Part shown: one piece after another, positions 21,572 through 30,934 of the stretch
How positions within the stretch are numbered: position 1 is the stretch's first letter
How the letters are laid out: every line of letters begins with the position of its first letter
Source of the DNA: Lactarius indigo
Lineage: Eukaryota; Basidiomycota; Agaricomycetes; Russulales; Russulaceae
Assembly (NCBI GenBank): GCA_025766275.1
Contig: JAFKAC010000045.1
Span: 186,001-250,000 of the forward strand
Direction: 5' to 3'
DNA: 64,000 nt
Translations under genes and position numbers: made by a program
The notes under the pieces: generated by a model
Told to the model about the DNA's origin: nothing
The model's input: the letters and a program-made list of their open reading frames with translations, nothing else
The model's database searches: none

Positions 21572-22205
21572 ATGGAGTCTCACACATCCAAAGGCAAACT
21601 TGTATCATCCACATCAAAGCCCTCCCGGTACACCAGCACCATTCACGAACATAAGCGGATCTCCCGCTCCCCCCCTCTCCACACTCCCACCATGTTTTCC
21701 GATCCTGTGGACGACTCACCCTCTGATACACAATCATTTGATGAGGATGACATGTATGGCTCAGATGGTGATGTTGAAACCATCAGTCTGAAACCCCTGC
21801 TGGAACATGTTTCTGAGGAGCAAGAAACAAGTTCAATCAATCAATGTGTGGTATGTACCTGTCACCATCAATTCTTCCTATTCCATCTTACCTTTCAAGG
21901 CGGATGTGCAACATCCTTTGGAGGAGCAGGAAAGCTCACTCAATGAATATGAGGTGTGTACCTGTCATTGTCAATCCATTCCATCCATCTTACCTTTCAA
22001 GGTGGACATGGATATCATTTCCGACTCAGAGAATATACACAGGAGTGTGAATGACTTCTCGCTCATGGTAAGGGCACTGTGTGAGGCAGAAGGGATTGAT
22101 GTTTCCAATATTTCACATGGAACAGAAGATAGCTTGTATCATGATGATGGGTTGGATCATGCATCGGAGATGTCTTCGGAATTAGGAAATACTAATGATA
22201 GCTGA
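21572..22205 (+). CDS. KDZ auxiliary gene D, small acidic protein with duplicated exon-intron
   Basis: Three exons from ATG 21572 (MESHTSKGKLVSS) to a stop at 22203-22205. Exon 1 is basic then acidic (DDMYGSDGDVETIS). Introns begin GTATGTACCTG and GTGTGTACCTG and both end CTTACCTTTCAAG, so they are near copies of each other. The exon pieces before them (EEQETSS and EEQESSLNE) are also alike, showing a tandem duplication of an exon-intron unit of about 105 bp. The C terminus includes SLMVRALCEAEGIDVSNI. No known domain is recognised. It lies directly upstream of the transposase gene in the same orientation. Confidence 0.55.
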
Positions 22206-22431
22206 TTAGAAGGTCCTCCATGATGTAGACTATTGTACTGTGGTCGTACTGTCTCATGTAGGGTTTCACATTGGGACTGGTTTCAGATTTGAAGGTTGGA
22301 CAACACCACTAGTGGATCAACCAGGTGTATAGATCATTGAGGATGCTCAGGTATATTTAAGAATGGAGATAATCCATGTCACCCATTGACTTTCATTCAC
22401 ACCATCTTCATTCTATCCATTTCCATTCATC

Positions 22432-25400
22432 ATGCCTCCAAAGAATACCTTCACCATTCCCATGGGAGATGTTGTTGAGGTTGTTAACCAGACACGGAAG
22501 ACTAAGCGGGGACTCCGTACCACTGTAAAGGAAGTCCCTTTCCACTTAAAGAAGGGGAAGTCAGGTCAAGCTTCAATGTCTCAAACTGGAGTGGAGACCA
22601 CTATGGAGACAGTACAGTCGCAGTCATCCAGGGACTCACCACATGGGATAGAGGAATCACATACCCTTCACCACATAGAGCCATATGAACCTGATTTGCA
22701 AGACTTTCAAGCAGAGGAATCCCAGCCCCAACAAAGTGTATGTCCACAAACCTCCTATGATCATTGTCGGACTTCTGATTATTCATAGACACCAATGAGC
22801 CAGTGGACAGACATGCGGAGCAGATACATCCACCTTTTGCTCGAGATGGAGGGTCTGACAAGTGCTCCAAATTGCTCTATGTGTACCAGTTTGATGCAGA
22901 TCAAGTGCTCCGATTGTATTGGAGGAAAATACTTCTGCAAGGAATGTTGCCTTCAAACACATATGCGATCCCCATTCCATCGGATGTCCCGCTGGACTGG
23001 CACACACTTTGCACCAATGTCATTAATGTCAATTGCATTTAAGCTCTGCTTTGGTCATGATGGGAGGCCATGTCCACTTACAGTGGAGGTATGAACATAT
23101 CAGATATATTAATCCCACATATACTCATATATCCATAGGGACACCAAGCGTCAGATGGGACACAGTGCAGAAAGCGGACGTCCCGTCAGACTCGTTCTGC
23201 ATCACTTGTATCTGTTGAGGAAGAGCAGGCTCATTTGTCGGGAGGTCCGCAGCCTTCGTCACAAACTCTTGAAGATATGCCTGGGATTTCAGACACATTG
23301 TTTGACTTTGTTGGGGATGTGTTGGATCCCTCTGAGGGAAACACACGACGCACTCGGACCACAATGTCGGGAAACCCGCTGATCACCGTTGTCAATCAAA
23401 CAGGTGTCTTTGATATGGATGTACTCTTCTGCATATGCCCCAACGCTGGTGCCAATGATGAGCAACTACTCCAAGCTGGGATATTTCCTTCAACCTTCAA
23501 GCAGATTGAGACTGCATTCACCTTCTCAGTTCTGGATGACTTCTTGGCTGACAACCTGGAGTGCAAGACAACTGCACAACAGTACTATTCTAAGCTTCAG
23601 AGCATCACCAATCGGATGTTCCCTGACCATGTCCCGGTGAGTATCAATGCTATCCTGATACTGCATAACATCTTATTGATGGAGACATATAGAACCTCTA
23701 CAAACAGCTCTTGAGGGCATCCCGACAATGGAGGGACTTGAAGAATAGGATTGAAAGCGGTTTGGGACATCAGCACACAGGGACATCCGCTAATGAAGGG
23801 TCCATGGCCATATTCTGTCCAGCCTGTCCACAGCCAGGCATCAATCTACCAGATGATTGGAGGACCAGATATAATGATAAGCCGTATGTATTCATTGAGA
23901 ACATGTCAAATATCTCAGTATTGACTTGCTCGAAGGAATCAACTCATCCGAACCTTCATAATGGATGGCAACTTCTCAGCAGAGCACATGAGGTGTAGGA
24001 CAGGAGATACGGACGTTCCGCTATCAGCGGGGATGGCCTTCATGGCAAATCCCAATTCATATAAGGCTCATCTGCATAGTGGGCAAGAGATTTCCCAGGC
24101 ATGTCAGATACTATTGACAGTGACTGTTGTCTTATAGTCTCATAGCCCAGCACATGTAACACATACAGGGCCATTGAACAGGCCAATTCAAGTCGTCCAC
24201 ACCTTGATGTTACAGGCATTGGAGCAACCGCATGCTGTCATGGATTCTTTGTCCCTACATCTGTAGTTGACTTCCAGAAGGGAGAGAGGTATGTCCGACG
24301 CATTAAGCACCCTAAGTATGGAATTGATAATTGATGTATGTTTGATGTCAGGCAAATCAATATGGACTATAGCCTTTGCAAGGCCCTTTCCTACAATATG
24401 GGGGACATCCCTGTGGCCTTGGTCATGTATGATATCATGTGCCAATATGGTGTTCACTTCAAGGAAAGGGTGGAGAAGAGCCCGGAGTTATCTCTGTCTA
24501 GCTCATTGCAACTTCGCACTGGGATTGGCCTCTTTCATATCCATGGCCATCAAGATTCATGCTTACCCCGCTTTTCCCCAAGCTATATCCCTGGAGCGAA
24601 GCAGGTGGATGGAGAGATCATTGAGACATTGTGGGCACCACTCAATAACATCTCACGGAGCATCCGTGGGATGTCCCTTGCCCATTGCCAGGAGGTATTG
24701 GATGCACATATGAACCATTCCAATTGGAAGAAGATGGTCCGCATTGGTCCGTTTAATCCGTATCTATAATCCATTTGATTCTAATATAATAATGTTCCAG
24801 TTCCATCACTTCTGAAGCGGTGGAAACGGATGGATAATGGTATAGATCTCAGTGCTGAGATATTAGACACTCTCAATGCAAGGTTCAAGAAGAAGACTAA
24901 ACGATGGCTTAAGGCAGAAAGTCATGCTCAATCAAACAGGCATGAAGACCCCACTTTAATGGACATATATGATACAGTGACATCCAAAGGTATTGTGACC
25001 TGACAAATCCTATGTATTCTATACTAATGTCTATCATTAGCTCCCTCTCGTGCAGAGATTCAGCAGCAGCTGATTTTGGAGGAGAGCGGAGATATTACCG
25101 CTCATGGTCAAACATCTTGGATTGCATGTGGGATAAAGATCCAGGAGTTGCAGTGAGTCCATCCAATGACCCATTTGACTGTTGGTTAACAACCACTCTG
25201 TAAAGGCTTGCTATCAGATATCAACTCCGAGCACATGGTCTGAAGATCAACACTGAGGAGGCTCAAGTCATTGAAAACAAGCGGAGTCGCCTTCAGAAGC
25301 TCATTGACATATTTGAGCACCAGGGAGATTCCTTCCTACTCCACCAGCCGCTTGCAGATGATTCCTCAATAGTGCCTTTGGGTGACTATGAGGAATATGA

Positions 25401-26305
25401 CCATGTGGATGATCTTGGAGATCCTGAAGATACAGATGATGATCATTCAGCCCATGCCTCCATCCGTCCTACTCCACAAGCACTGGATGGATCTGGGATG
25501 GATGCAACTAATCCTGAGGACTTTCCGGTCCTCCTCCCATCTTCCCTTGGATGGGAATGGTGTGTTAGGCATGGTTTCCAATCCCTTGCTGGAAAGGAGG
25601 TACAGCTACGCCATGCTCAAGCTAGTGAATCCATTCATGGAATCCGCCTTGCTCTTGGATTTAAATCCGCTCTGTTCCGCACTCAGGTACGACCTGCTCA
25701 CACACAACAGACAAAGACCCGTGCCTGGAATGCCATACACAGTGTTGACACTAATGTCCGTGAGCATGCGCGCATATATAGCATGGCACGGGATGCCTAT
25801 AGGAAACTCCGCAAAGCTGCACCCATTCCACAGGACCTCCCGAAGCTCCATTCAAAGGATCTCCGTGTAGCAACATTGGTCCTTGGATCACAACAAGTAG
25901 GACAGCGGAATACACAACAATCCTGGATCTGGGGCTTTGGCAATACCACTGAAGATGATGGAACATGGATGGATGATTGTATGTGCTCCATTGAATTCTA
26001 TATTCATGTGCTCATATATTCATACAGTTGAAAGGGTTCACTGGCTCCGTGCAAGGGCACAGTTTGAGCGGTGGTCAGAGGAACAAGACAGCATCCATAA
26101 TGAAGCTAAATGGATCCCAGCATACTTCCATTCCAAAGCAGAGACATGGAAGAAACTCATGATCATTGCTGCACAAGGTTCATTAAAGGGGCATCAAGCA
26201 TATGCATCATACCAGATGCATGCATGGGAGGGACTTTCCAGAAGCTCTGTAAAGGCTCTTACTCCGATTACTGATGCTCCATTGAAACACTGTAAGATGA
26301 AATGA
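22432..26305 (+). CDS. KDZ transposase, multi-exon
   Basis: Start ATG at 22432 (MPPKNTFTIPMGD). Exons 22432-22737, 22789-23088, 23139-23636 and from 23693 onward join in frame at GT-AG sites. Exon 2 carries the cysteine cluster typical of KDZ transposases (CSMC, CSDC, CKEC, then H-x4-H and GTHFAPMSL). Core motifs follow: TAFTFSVLDDFLADNLECKT, RQWRDLKNRIESG, SMAIFCPACPQPGINLP, MDYSLCKALSYNM, MYDIMCQYG (catalytic Asp), GLFHIHGHQDSC (Asp) and GEIIETLWAPLNNIS (Glu). The C-terminal half (GWEWCVRHGFQSLAG, FERVHWLRARAQFERW) is also typical. The end is placed at TGA 26303-26305; a further exon is possible. I see no frame-breaking stop in the parts I could follow, so it may be functional, but internal exon ends are not all verified. 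Confidence 0.85.
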
Positions 26306-26765
26306 GATTGCTTGTCCTGATTCATGTATTCCTCCTATAGTACATATCAATTGACATAAGTGTTTGGTTCTTGCAAATGAAATGAATGGCTTTTCTCGAA
26401 CCCCCCGATCCCCTCTCATATATATCCATTTGCCTGTGACAGGAATTAAGCGGAGGTCCGCTTTTGGGCAATGCTGTTGGACTATCATTACAGCGGATTT
26501 CCTGACATGTATATTCTGAGTATGAACTATTAGTTATTAGCTATTTCCCCCAACACCGATCATCTATCATTATATATTGACTTGCGATCAGATGTTCATT
26601 ACTTGTCCAATATAATTGTAGTTGTCTGATATGTATGCAATTTGCTGTACATATCTCAACAGGTGATCAATGATCTCACACACCTGAACAGTGCTCACCC
26701 AGTCAAATATTTGAGTTCAAGAGCATCTCTGGATACCCTACATTATCATGGAACTATCCGCATGG
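26306..26765. other. KDZ 3' non-coding region
   Basis: No gene. It contains agcggaggtccgct (26449-26462) and leads into the right inverted repeat. Confidence 0.5.
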
Positions 26766-26920
26766 ATTTCCGATTATCTCCAACCCAGCCGGCGTCGGCT
26801 GGACTATCAATTATGGCGGAATCTCCGCCGTCGGCCGGCGCCAGCTGAGTATGAACTATTAAAGAATCTCACCGTCGGTTGGGGGTATCAATTACATAAG
26901 CCATCGCTATCCATTGGCTG
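26766..26920 (-). repeat. KDZ right terminal inverted repeat (155 bp)
   Basis: This is the reverse complement of 13279-13433 with scattered mismatches. It contains ggcggaatctccgcc (26815-26829). It is followed by the CAAACGC duplication. Confidence 0.88.
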
Positions 26921-26927
26921 CAAACGC

Positions 26928-29336
26928 ACCCTCCAGCTGACAGAGCGACACTACTGGTGGCCGCAGATGAAAAACGACATCACAGACTACGTGAAAGGAT
27001 GCGCGGAATGCCAACGACACAAGGTCAATCTTCGCCCCATCCGAGCGCCTCTGCAGCCCATCTATCCCAAACCGGAAGCCCTGCCATTCGAGACCATCGC
27101 AGTGGACTTCATCACCAAACTCCCCATATCTTGCGGTTATGACTCCATTCTAACCATAACAGATCACGATTGCACCAAGGCCGCCATCTTCATCCCTTGC
27201 CATGAAGAGATAACCGCTGAAGGGACAGCTGCTCTGTATGTGTCACACGTCTTCCCACGATTTGGACTCCCTTCGCGTGTTATCAGTGATCGAGACCCGC
27301 GTTTTGCATCCAAATTCATGCGAGAGATATGCAAGATTCTCGACATCAGCCAAAACATCTCAACCGCTTATCACCCCAGGACCGACGGCCAATCGGAACG
27401 AATGAACCAGTGGCTGGAGCAATACCTCCACTTCTGGGTAAATGAGCGGCAGGACGATTGGACTTGATATCTACCTATGGCAGAATTCACGCACAATAAC
27501 TGGCCAAACGAAACCACGCGAGAGTCCCCCTTTTTCCTCTTATCAGGGTACAACCCCCGCGCTGATTGGACTGACAGACCATCCCCTATCCCACAGGTGT
27601 CACTACGACTAGATCAGTTCAAACAGGCACGACAGCACGCCTTCGCCTGTATGTTCCGGGCACAAAAGTCATGGGTCAAACACAAAGATACGCCCAAATT
27701 CAAAGAAGGAGACCTCGTGTGGCTCGAAGGACGCCACCTACGTACGCACCAACCAACCGCGAAATTAGCCGCAAAACGGCATGGACCATTTAAGGTTGTC
27801 CAGGTGATGTCCCCTGTCAATTATCGCCTCGAACTTCCCACGCAGTGGAGCATCCACGACGTCTTCCACATAGATCTTCTCACACCTTATCGTGAGACAC
27901 CCACGCACAGACCAAACTACCAGCGCCCGCCACCGGATTTAGTAGATAACGAGGAAGAATACGAGGTCGAGAAGATTCTAGACTCTCGGCGGTTCGGCAG
28001 AAGACACCAGCTCCAGTACCTTGTCAAATGGAAGGGCTATCCAGACTCGGACAATCAGTGGGTCGATAAGGATGACGTCTTTGCAGACCAAGCTGTTCGG
28101 GATTTTAAAACTTCAAACCCCGACCAAGAAGTACATATAAGGGCTGCGAGATGTCGCGCTAAGTCTCCATCCCCCACTCCTGACTCTCATCTCCTAATGA
28201 ATACTACCAATGCCTCCACACCGAACCCCACGCTCGTTGAACACCTTGCCAGGGGCGCAGTGGCCCGTAACACGCTGCACACCTTCAGAGCTCCTGAAGA
28301 TGTCCCCGACGAAGAGGGGCTTATCACCCAGCAAGAGTGGGATGCCATCCAGAGACGCTTCCCCTTACCTACCGGCGGGGTCCTCACTGACGACACCGCC
28401 CCCACTTACAACCTCATCGACCCCGATACCGGTCGACAATACAACACCACCCCCATCACCACTGAAGAGCTCGCCGCCCTTCGAGCGGCTCTCCCAAGCG
28501 CTGACGAGTGTGCAGTCACTCCGAGCATGGGAGATGCAGTGGAAGGAGACGGCGCGCAAGTGGCAGGAGGAACAGCTACACCTGGCAGAGATGCGAAGGA
28601 AGGCGAGGAAGGCGAGGCAAAAGTACTGGAGGACGATAACGCTATCTATGACGATAGCGATCAATACCCGGCGAGACACTCTTTCCTCAGAACACGAAGC
28701 CACGCTGACAATCCCAATGCCACCCCTTACGTCGTCTACACCAACGGAGATCCCATGTACAGAGGAGACATCCGAGTCTTCCGAGTGGCGCCCCACGAGC
28801 CCAGATCTCCCGAAGACGATCCCGCCTCCCTCATGGCACCAGAAGGGTTCCGGCGCAATAGGGGACCCAATTCAATTCCCTTCAAGGTCACACTCCCCGG
28901 AGGGCGAATTGTGAACGCCGACCATGTGCAAGTGGTCATGTGCGGCAACCCATTCGTGCTAGGGCTGGTAAGTGGTTCGCCATACGTCTACGGCCAGCCC
29001 CTATACGCCCAGCCACACCGCCCTCACAACAACCGGGCCTTCATTGCACATGAAGACCTCGTCATGCTCAAAGAGGGGAACACCACCGATCGCGCCCTTG
29101 AAATAATAGGGGATGAATCTCTCACGGCCGAGATACATCGCTTCTGAGCAGCCGCGTTTCATGAGGACCGGCTGTTGACACGTATGAGGGAGATCAGGCT
29201 TCAGTTGGTGAACGTTACGCAGGATAAGTTGGACTCCATCTACAGGATGGAAAGGGCTAACACGTTTTGGCGGATTGAGGAGGTGCAGAAGGACTGGCCG
29301 TTGTCGGCTTTCATGCGAGGTGGGCCTCGCATCTGA
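26928..29336 (+). pseudogene. Gypsy-2 pol, second part (integrase, chromodomain, C-terminal extension)
   Basis: It continues the integrase frame after the KDZ element. It shows the zinc-binding cysteines (CAECQRHK), catalytic Asp in VDFITKLP, Asp in DRDPRFASKF and Glu in SERMNQWLEQY. A chromodomain follows (EEEYEVEKILDSRRFG ... [14 protein letters not shown], about 27952-28085), placing it in the chromoviruses. Beyond it the frame runs another 400 or so codons with no known domain (for example YVVYTNGDPMYRGD, APEGFRRN, GSPYVYGQPLYAQPH) and ends in a coiled-coil-like helix at TGA 29334-29336. In-frame TGA codons at 27465-27467 and 29145-29147 break it. Confidence 0.9.
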
Positions 29337-29347
29337 AAAGGGGGTAA
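29337..29347 (+). other. Gypsy-2 polypurine tract
   Basis: The purine run aaaaggggg followed by taa lies immediately before the 3' LTR. Confidence 0.75.
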
Positions 29348-29820
29348 TGTTACGATCACAACCGGTTATGACTACGGACCAACTCATGGTATTAGTCATG
29401 GACATTTACATCACATCAGTCATCATAGTAGTCACATGTGGCTCATGTATGACTCGTTTCTAGGATAGCGGTACTAGGGTTCGAGCTAGTTACGCTATTG
29501 GTTTCCTATTGTTCCAGCGGCGCTTTAAAGTCCGCGCGTATCTGTATAAGTAGTCGACTCGGAAGACCAAGAGTCCCCATCTTGGTCTTCTTCAATCCAC
29601 CACTTGACTCGTCTCCTGACTGCCTTAGCCTCAGACTAAGTGTGCTCCCACTTCGGTTCACCAAGGAACCATCTTCTTTACCTTTACGGTGCAGTGTGTG
29701 CCCGTGTGCCCCTGTTCACCTTGCGTTAGGTTGACACGTGGTCCCTATTCACCTAATCTTCGCTAAGTCGATTACGCCTTTCTTGTGTCCAAGTCGGACT
29801 CACGCCGGTGGAGCATAACA
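29348..29820 (+). repeat. Gypsy-2 3' LTR (473 bp)
   Basis: It matches 8479-8951 with about four differences, each a CpG in one LTR and CpA in the other. It is followed by CCCTT. Confidence 0.93.
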
Positions 29821-30363
29821 CCCTTGACTTCGCCCTTATCCTCTCCCTGTCTTACTGCTCAGCTCAGTGACACGTGACCTTTGGACTTAGGCCTCTGAGC
29901 TCGTCCATTGATACAGACTCAGTCACCTTAACACAAGGAGCTATTACAGAAGGACCTTCCCACCTCAGCATAGGGGGATTGCCACCGACTTAGCTACCTC
30001 GGCATAGGAGCTATTACAGAAGACCTAGGGAGTCCTTCCACTCAGTGGGGATCCAACTCAGAGTCCTTTGCCTTAGGCAGGATCTGTTACAGAATAACGC
30101 ACGCCCCCGCAGAGGCGTGACATTAGGCCTCCGAGCTCGTCCATTGTTACAGACTCAGTCACCTATCACAAGGGGCTGTTACAGAAGGACCTTTCCCATC
30201 TCAGCACAGGGGGATTGCCACCAACTCAGCTACCTCAGCATAGAAGCTGTTACAAAAGATCTTAGGAGTCCTTCCACTTAGTGGGGATCCGACTCAGAGT
30301 CCTTTGCCTCAGGCAGGATCTGTTACAGAACGACATATGCCCCCGCAGAGGCGTGACATTGTT

Positions 30364-30374
30364 CCTAGGATGAG
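30364..30374 (+). pseudogene. Plavaka gene sliver (intron end and two codons)
   Basis: The 11 bases cctag-gatgag lie between the right end of C1 plus its duplication (30359-30363) and Gypsy-1. They supply the 3' splice site of the intron begun at 316 and the first codons (Asp-Glu) of the next exon, which continues at 38300. Confidence 0.8.
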
Positions 30375-30903
30375 TGTAACGTCGCCATGACGTTAGCTTG
30401 ACTTGAGCGCAATTGACGGTAACAACTTAATTTGGTAGTTCAACACTCAGCTTGAAGACACGAAGGTCCAAGTTCTTGTTCAAGTGAATACACGGAGGTA
30501 CACTGACAAGTTGAAGTTCTTAGGTCACGAACGGAGTCGGACATCTCTGGTAAAGGCGAGAAAGAGAGAGAGAGAGAAAGAGGAAGACAAGTGACGATTC
30601 AAGAAGACCAAGATGGAGTATCTTGGTCTTCACAAGACAGATTAAATACAAGTCGAGCAGGCTTTCAAGCGCTGCTATGTATCACAGTAAGATAGCATCC
30701 AACATGTCGCGTAAGTAGCTCAAACCCTAATACTACTACTACTAGTATTAGTGGCGTGGTCCTCAGTCAGCAATCAGCGCGCAATCCCCTATCGTACTCG
30801 TATCGCCTATCGTAAGTCCGCAACTAATTTACCTTACCGCCGTAGTTGCAACCGGTACAGTAAGGGTGTCCATCTGTGAGTCCATACAAGCAGAAACGTG
30901 ACA
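30375..30903 (-). repeat. Gypsy-1 3' LTR (529 bp)
   Basis: It starts TGTAACGTCG and ends AAACGTGACA on the + strand. The polypurine tract (AAAGGGGGTGA on the minus strand) lies next to it at 30904-30914. It contains the conserved aagaccaagat ... tcttggtctt hairpin. Confidence 0.93.
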
Positions 30904-30934
30904 TCACCCCCTTTCTAAGTGTGAGACCCCAGGC

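Larger units (their letters stand above)
13370..26829. repeat. Dispersed CGG-N5-CCG palindromes across the KDZ element
   Basis: Sites of the form AGCGGA-NN-TCCCGCT or close variants are seen at 13370, 13690, 14094, 15061, 18008, 19381, 20709, 21187, 21402, 21655, 22979, 23172, 23367, 24010 and 26815. N4 versions occur at 17621, 17701 and 26449. They fall in exons, introns, intergenic DNA and both inverted repeats. I noticed no comparable series in the flanking retrotransposons. Confidence 0.65.
13279..26920 (+). mobile_element. KDZ-superfamily DNA transposon with four auxiliary genes
   Basis: The element is 13,642 bp (about 13.0 kb without its nested solo LTR) with 155-bp terminal inverted repeats. 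It is flanked by a perfect 7-bp duplication CAAACGC (13272-13278, 26921-26927; an 8th base differs). It is inserted exactly between two codons of Gypsy-2 integrase. The + strand transposase gene at the right end has the cysteine cluster and core motifs of Kyakuja-Dileera-Zisupton enzymes. Four more genes are present: two minus (14459-16550, 17791-18825) and two plus (19078-20970, 21572-22205). I saw no TET/JBP gene, which some fungal KDZ elements carry. Confidence 0.88.
8479..29820 (+). mobile_element. Gypsy-2: Ty3/gypsy chromovirus, interrupted by a KDZ transposon
   Basis: The element has 473-bp LTRs at both ends and the target duplication CCCTT (8474-8478, 29821-29825). Without the 13.6-kb nested insertion it is about 7.7 kb. 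The order is gag, protease, reverse transcriptase, RNase H, integrase, chromodomain and a long C-terminal extension. The two LTRs differ at only about four positions, all CpG sites. Several in-frame TGA codons and the KDZ insertion in integrase make it non-autonomous. Confidence 0.93.
8036..30122 (+). mobile_element. Solo LTR C2 (740 bp), same family as C1, split by Gypsy-2
   Basis: Parts 8036-8478 and 29826-30122 form one LTR starting TGTCACGAAC and ending GGCGTGACA. It is flanked by TTAGG at 8031-8035 and 30123-30127. It aligns over its length with C1, into which it is inserted, so an LTR element landed inside a relative's LTR and later recombined to a solo LTR. A TATA box (ctatataagg) lies near 8286. 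Confidence 0.85.
359..30358 (+). mobile_element. Solo LTR C1 (709 bp), split in three by nested insertions
   Basis: The LTR is read as 359-695, 7895-8035 and 30128-30358. It begins TGTCATGAAC and ends GGCGTGACA, and is flanked by the 5-bp duplication TTGTT at 354-358 and 30359-30363. A TATA box (ctatataagg) near 578 gives + orientation. No internal retrotransposon sequence belongs to it, so it is a solo LTR left by LTR-LTR recombination. It lies inside the intron of the Plavaka gene. Its superfamily is not certain; the 5-bp duplication fits Ty3/gypsy or Ty1/copia. Confidence 0.85.

Noticed and set aside
13279..26920. TET/JBP oxygenase or methyltransferase cargo in the KDZ element
   Set aside because: I looked for the His-x-Asp and distal His/Arg pattern in all five genes and found none.
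30740..30760. actactactactagtattag repeats as a CRISPR or microsatellite locus
   Set aside because: A short palindromic word inside gypsy LTRs, present in each LTR copy; no array and a eukaryotic context.
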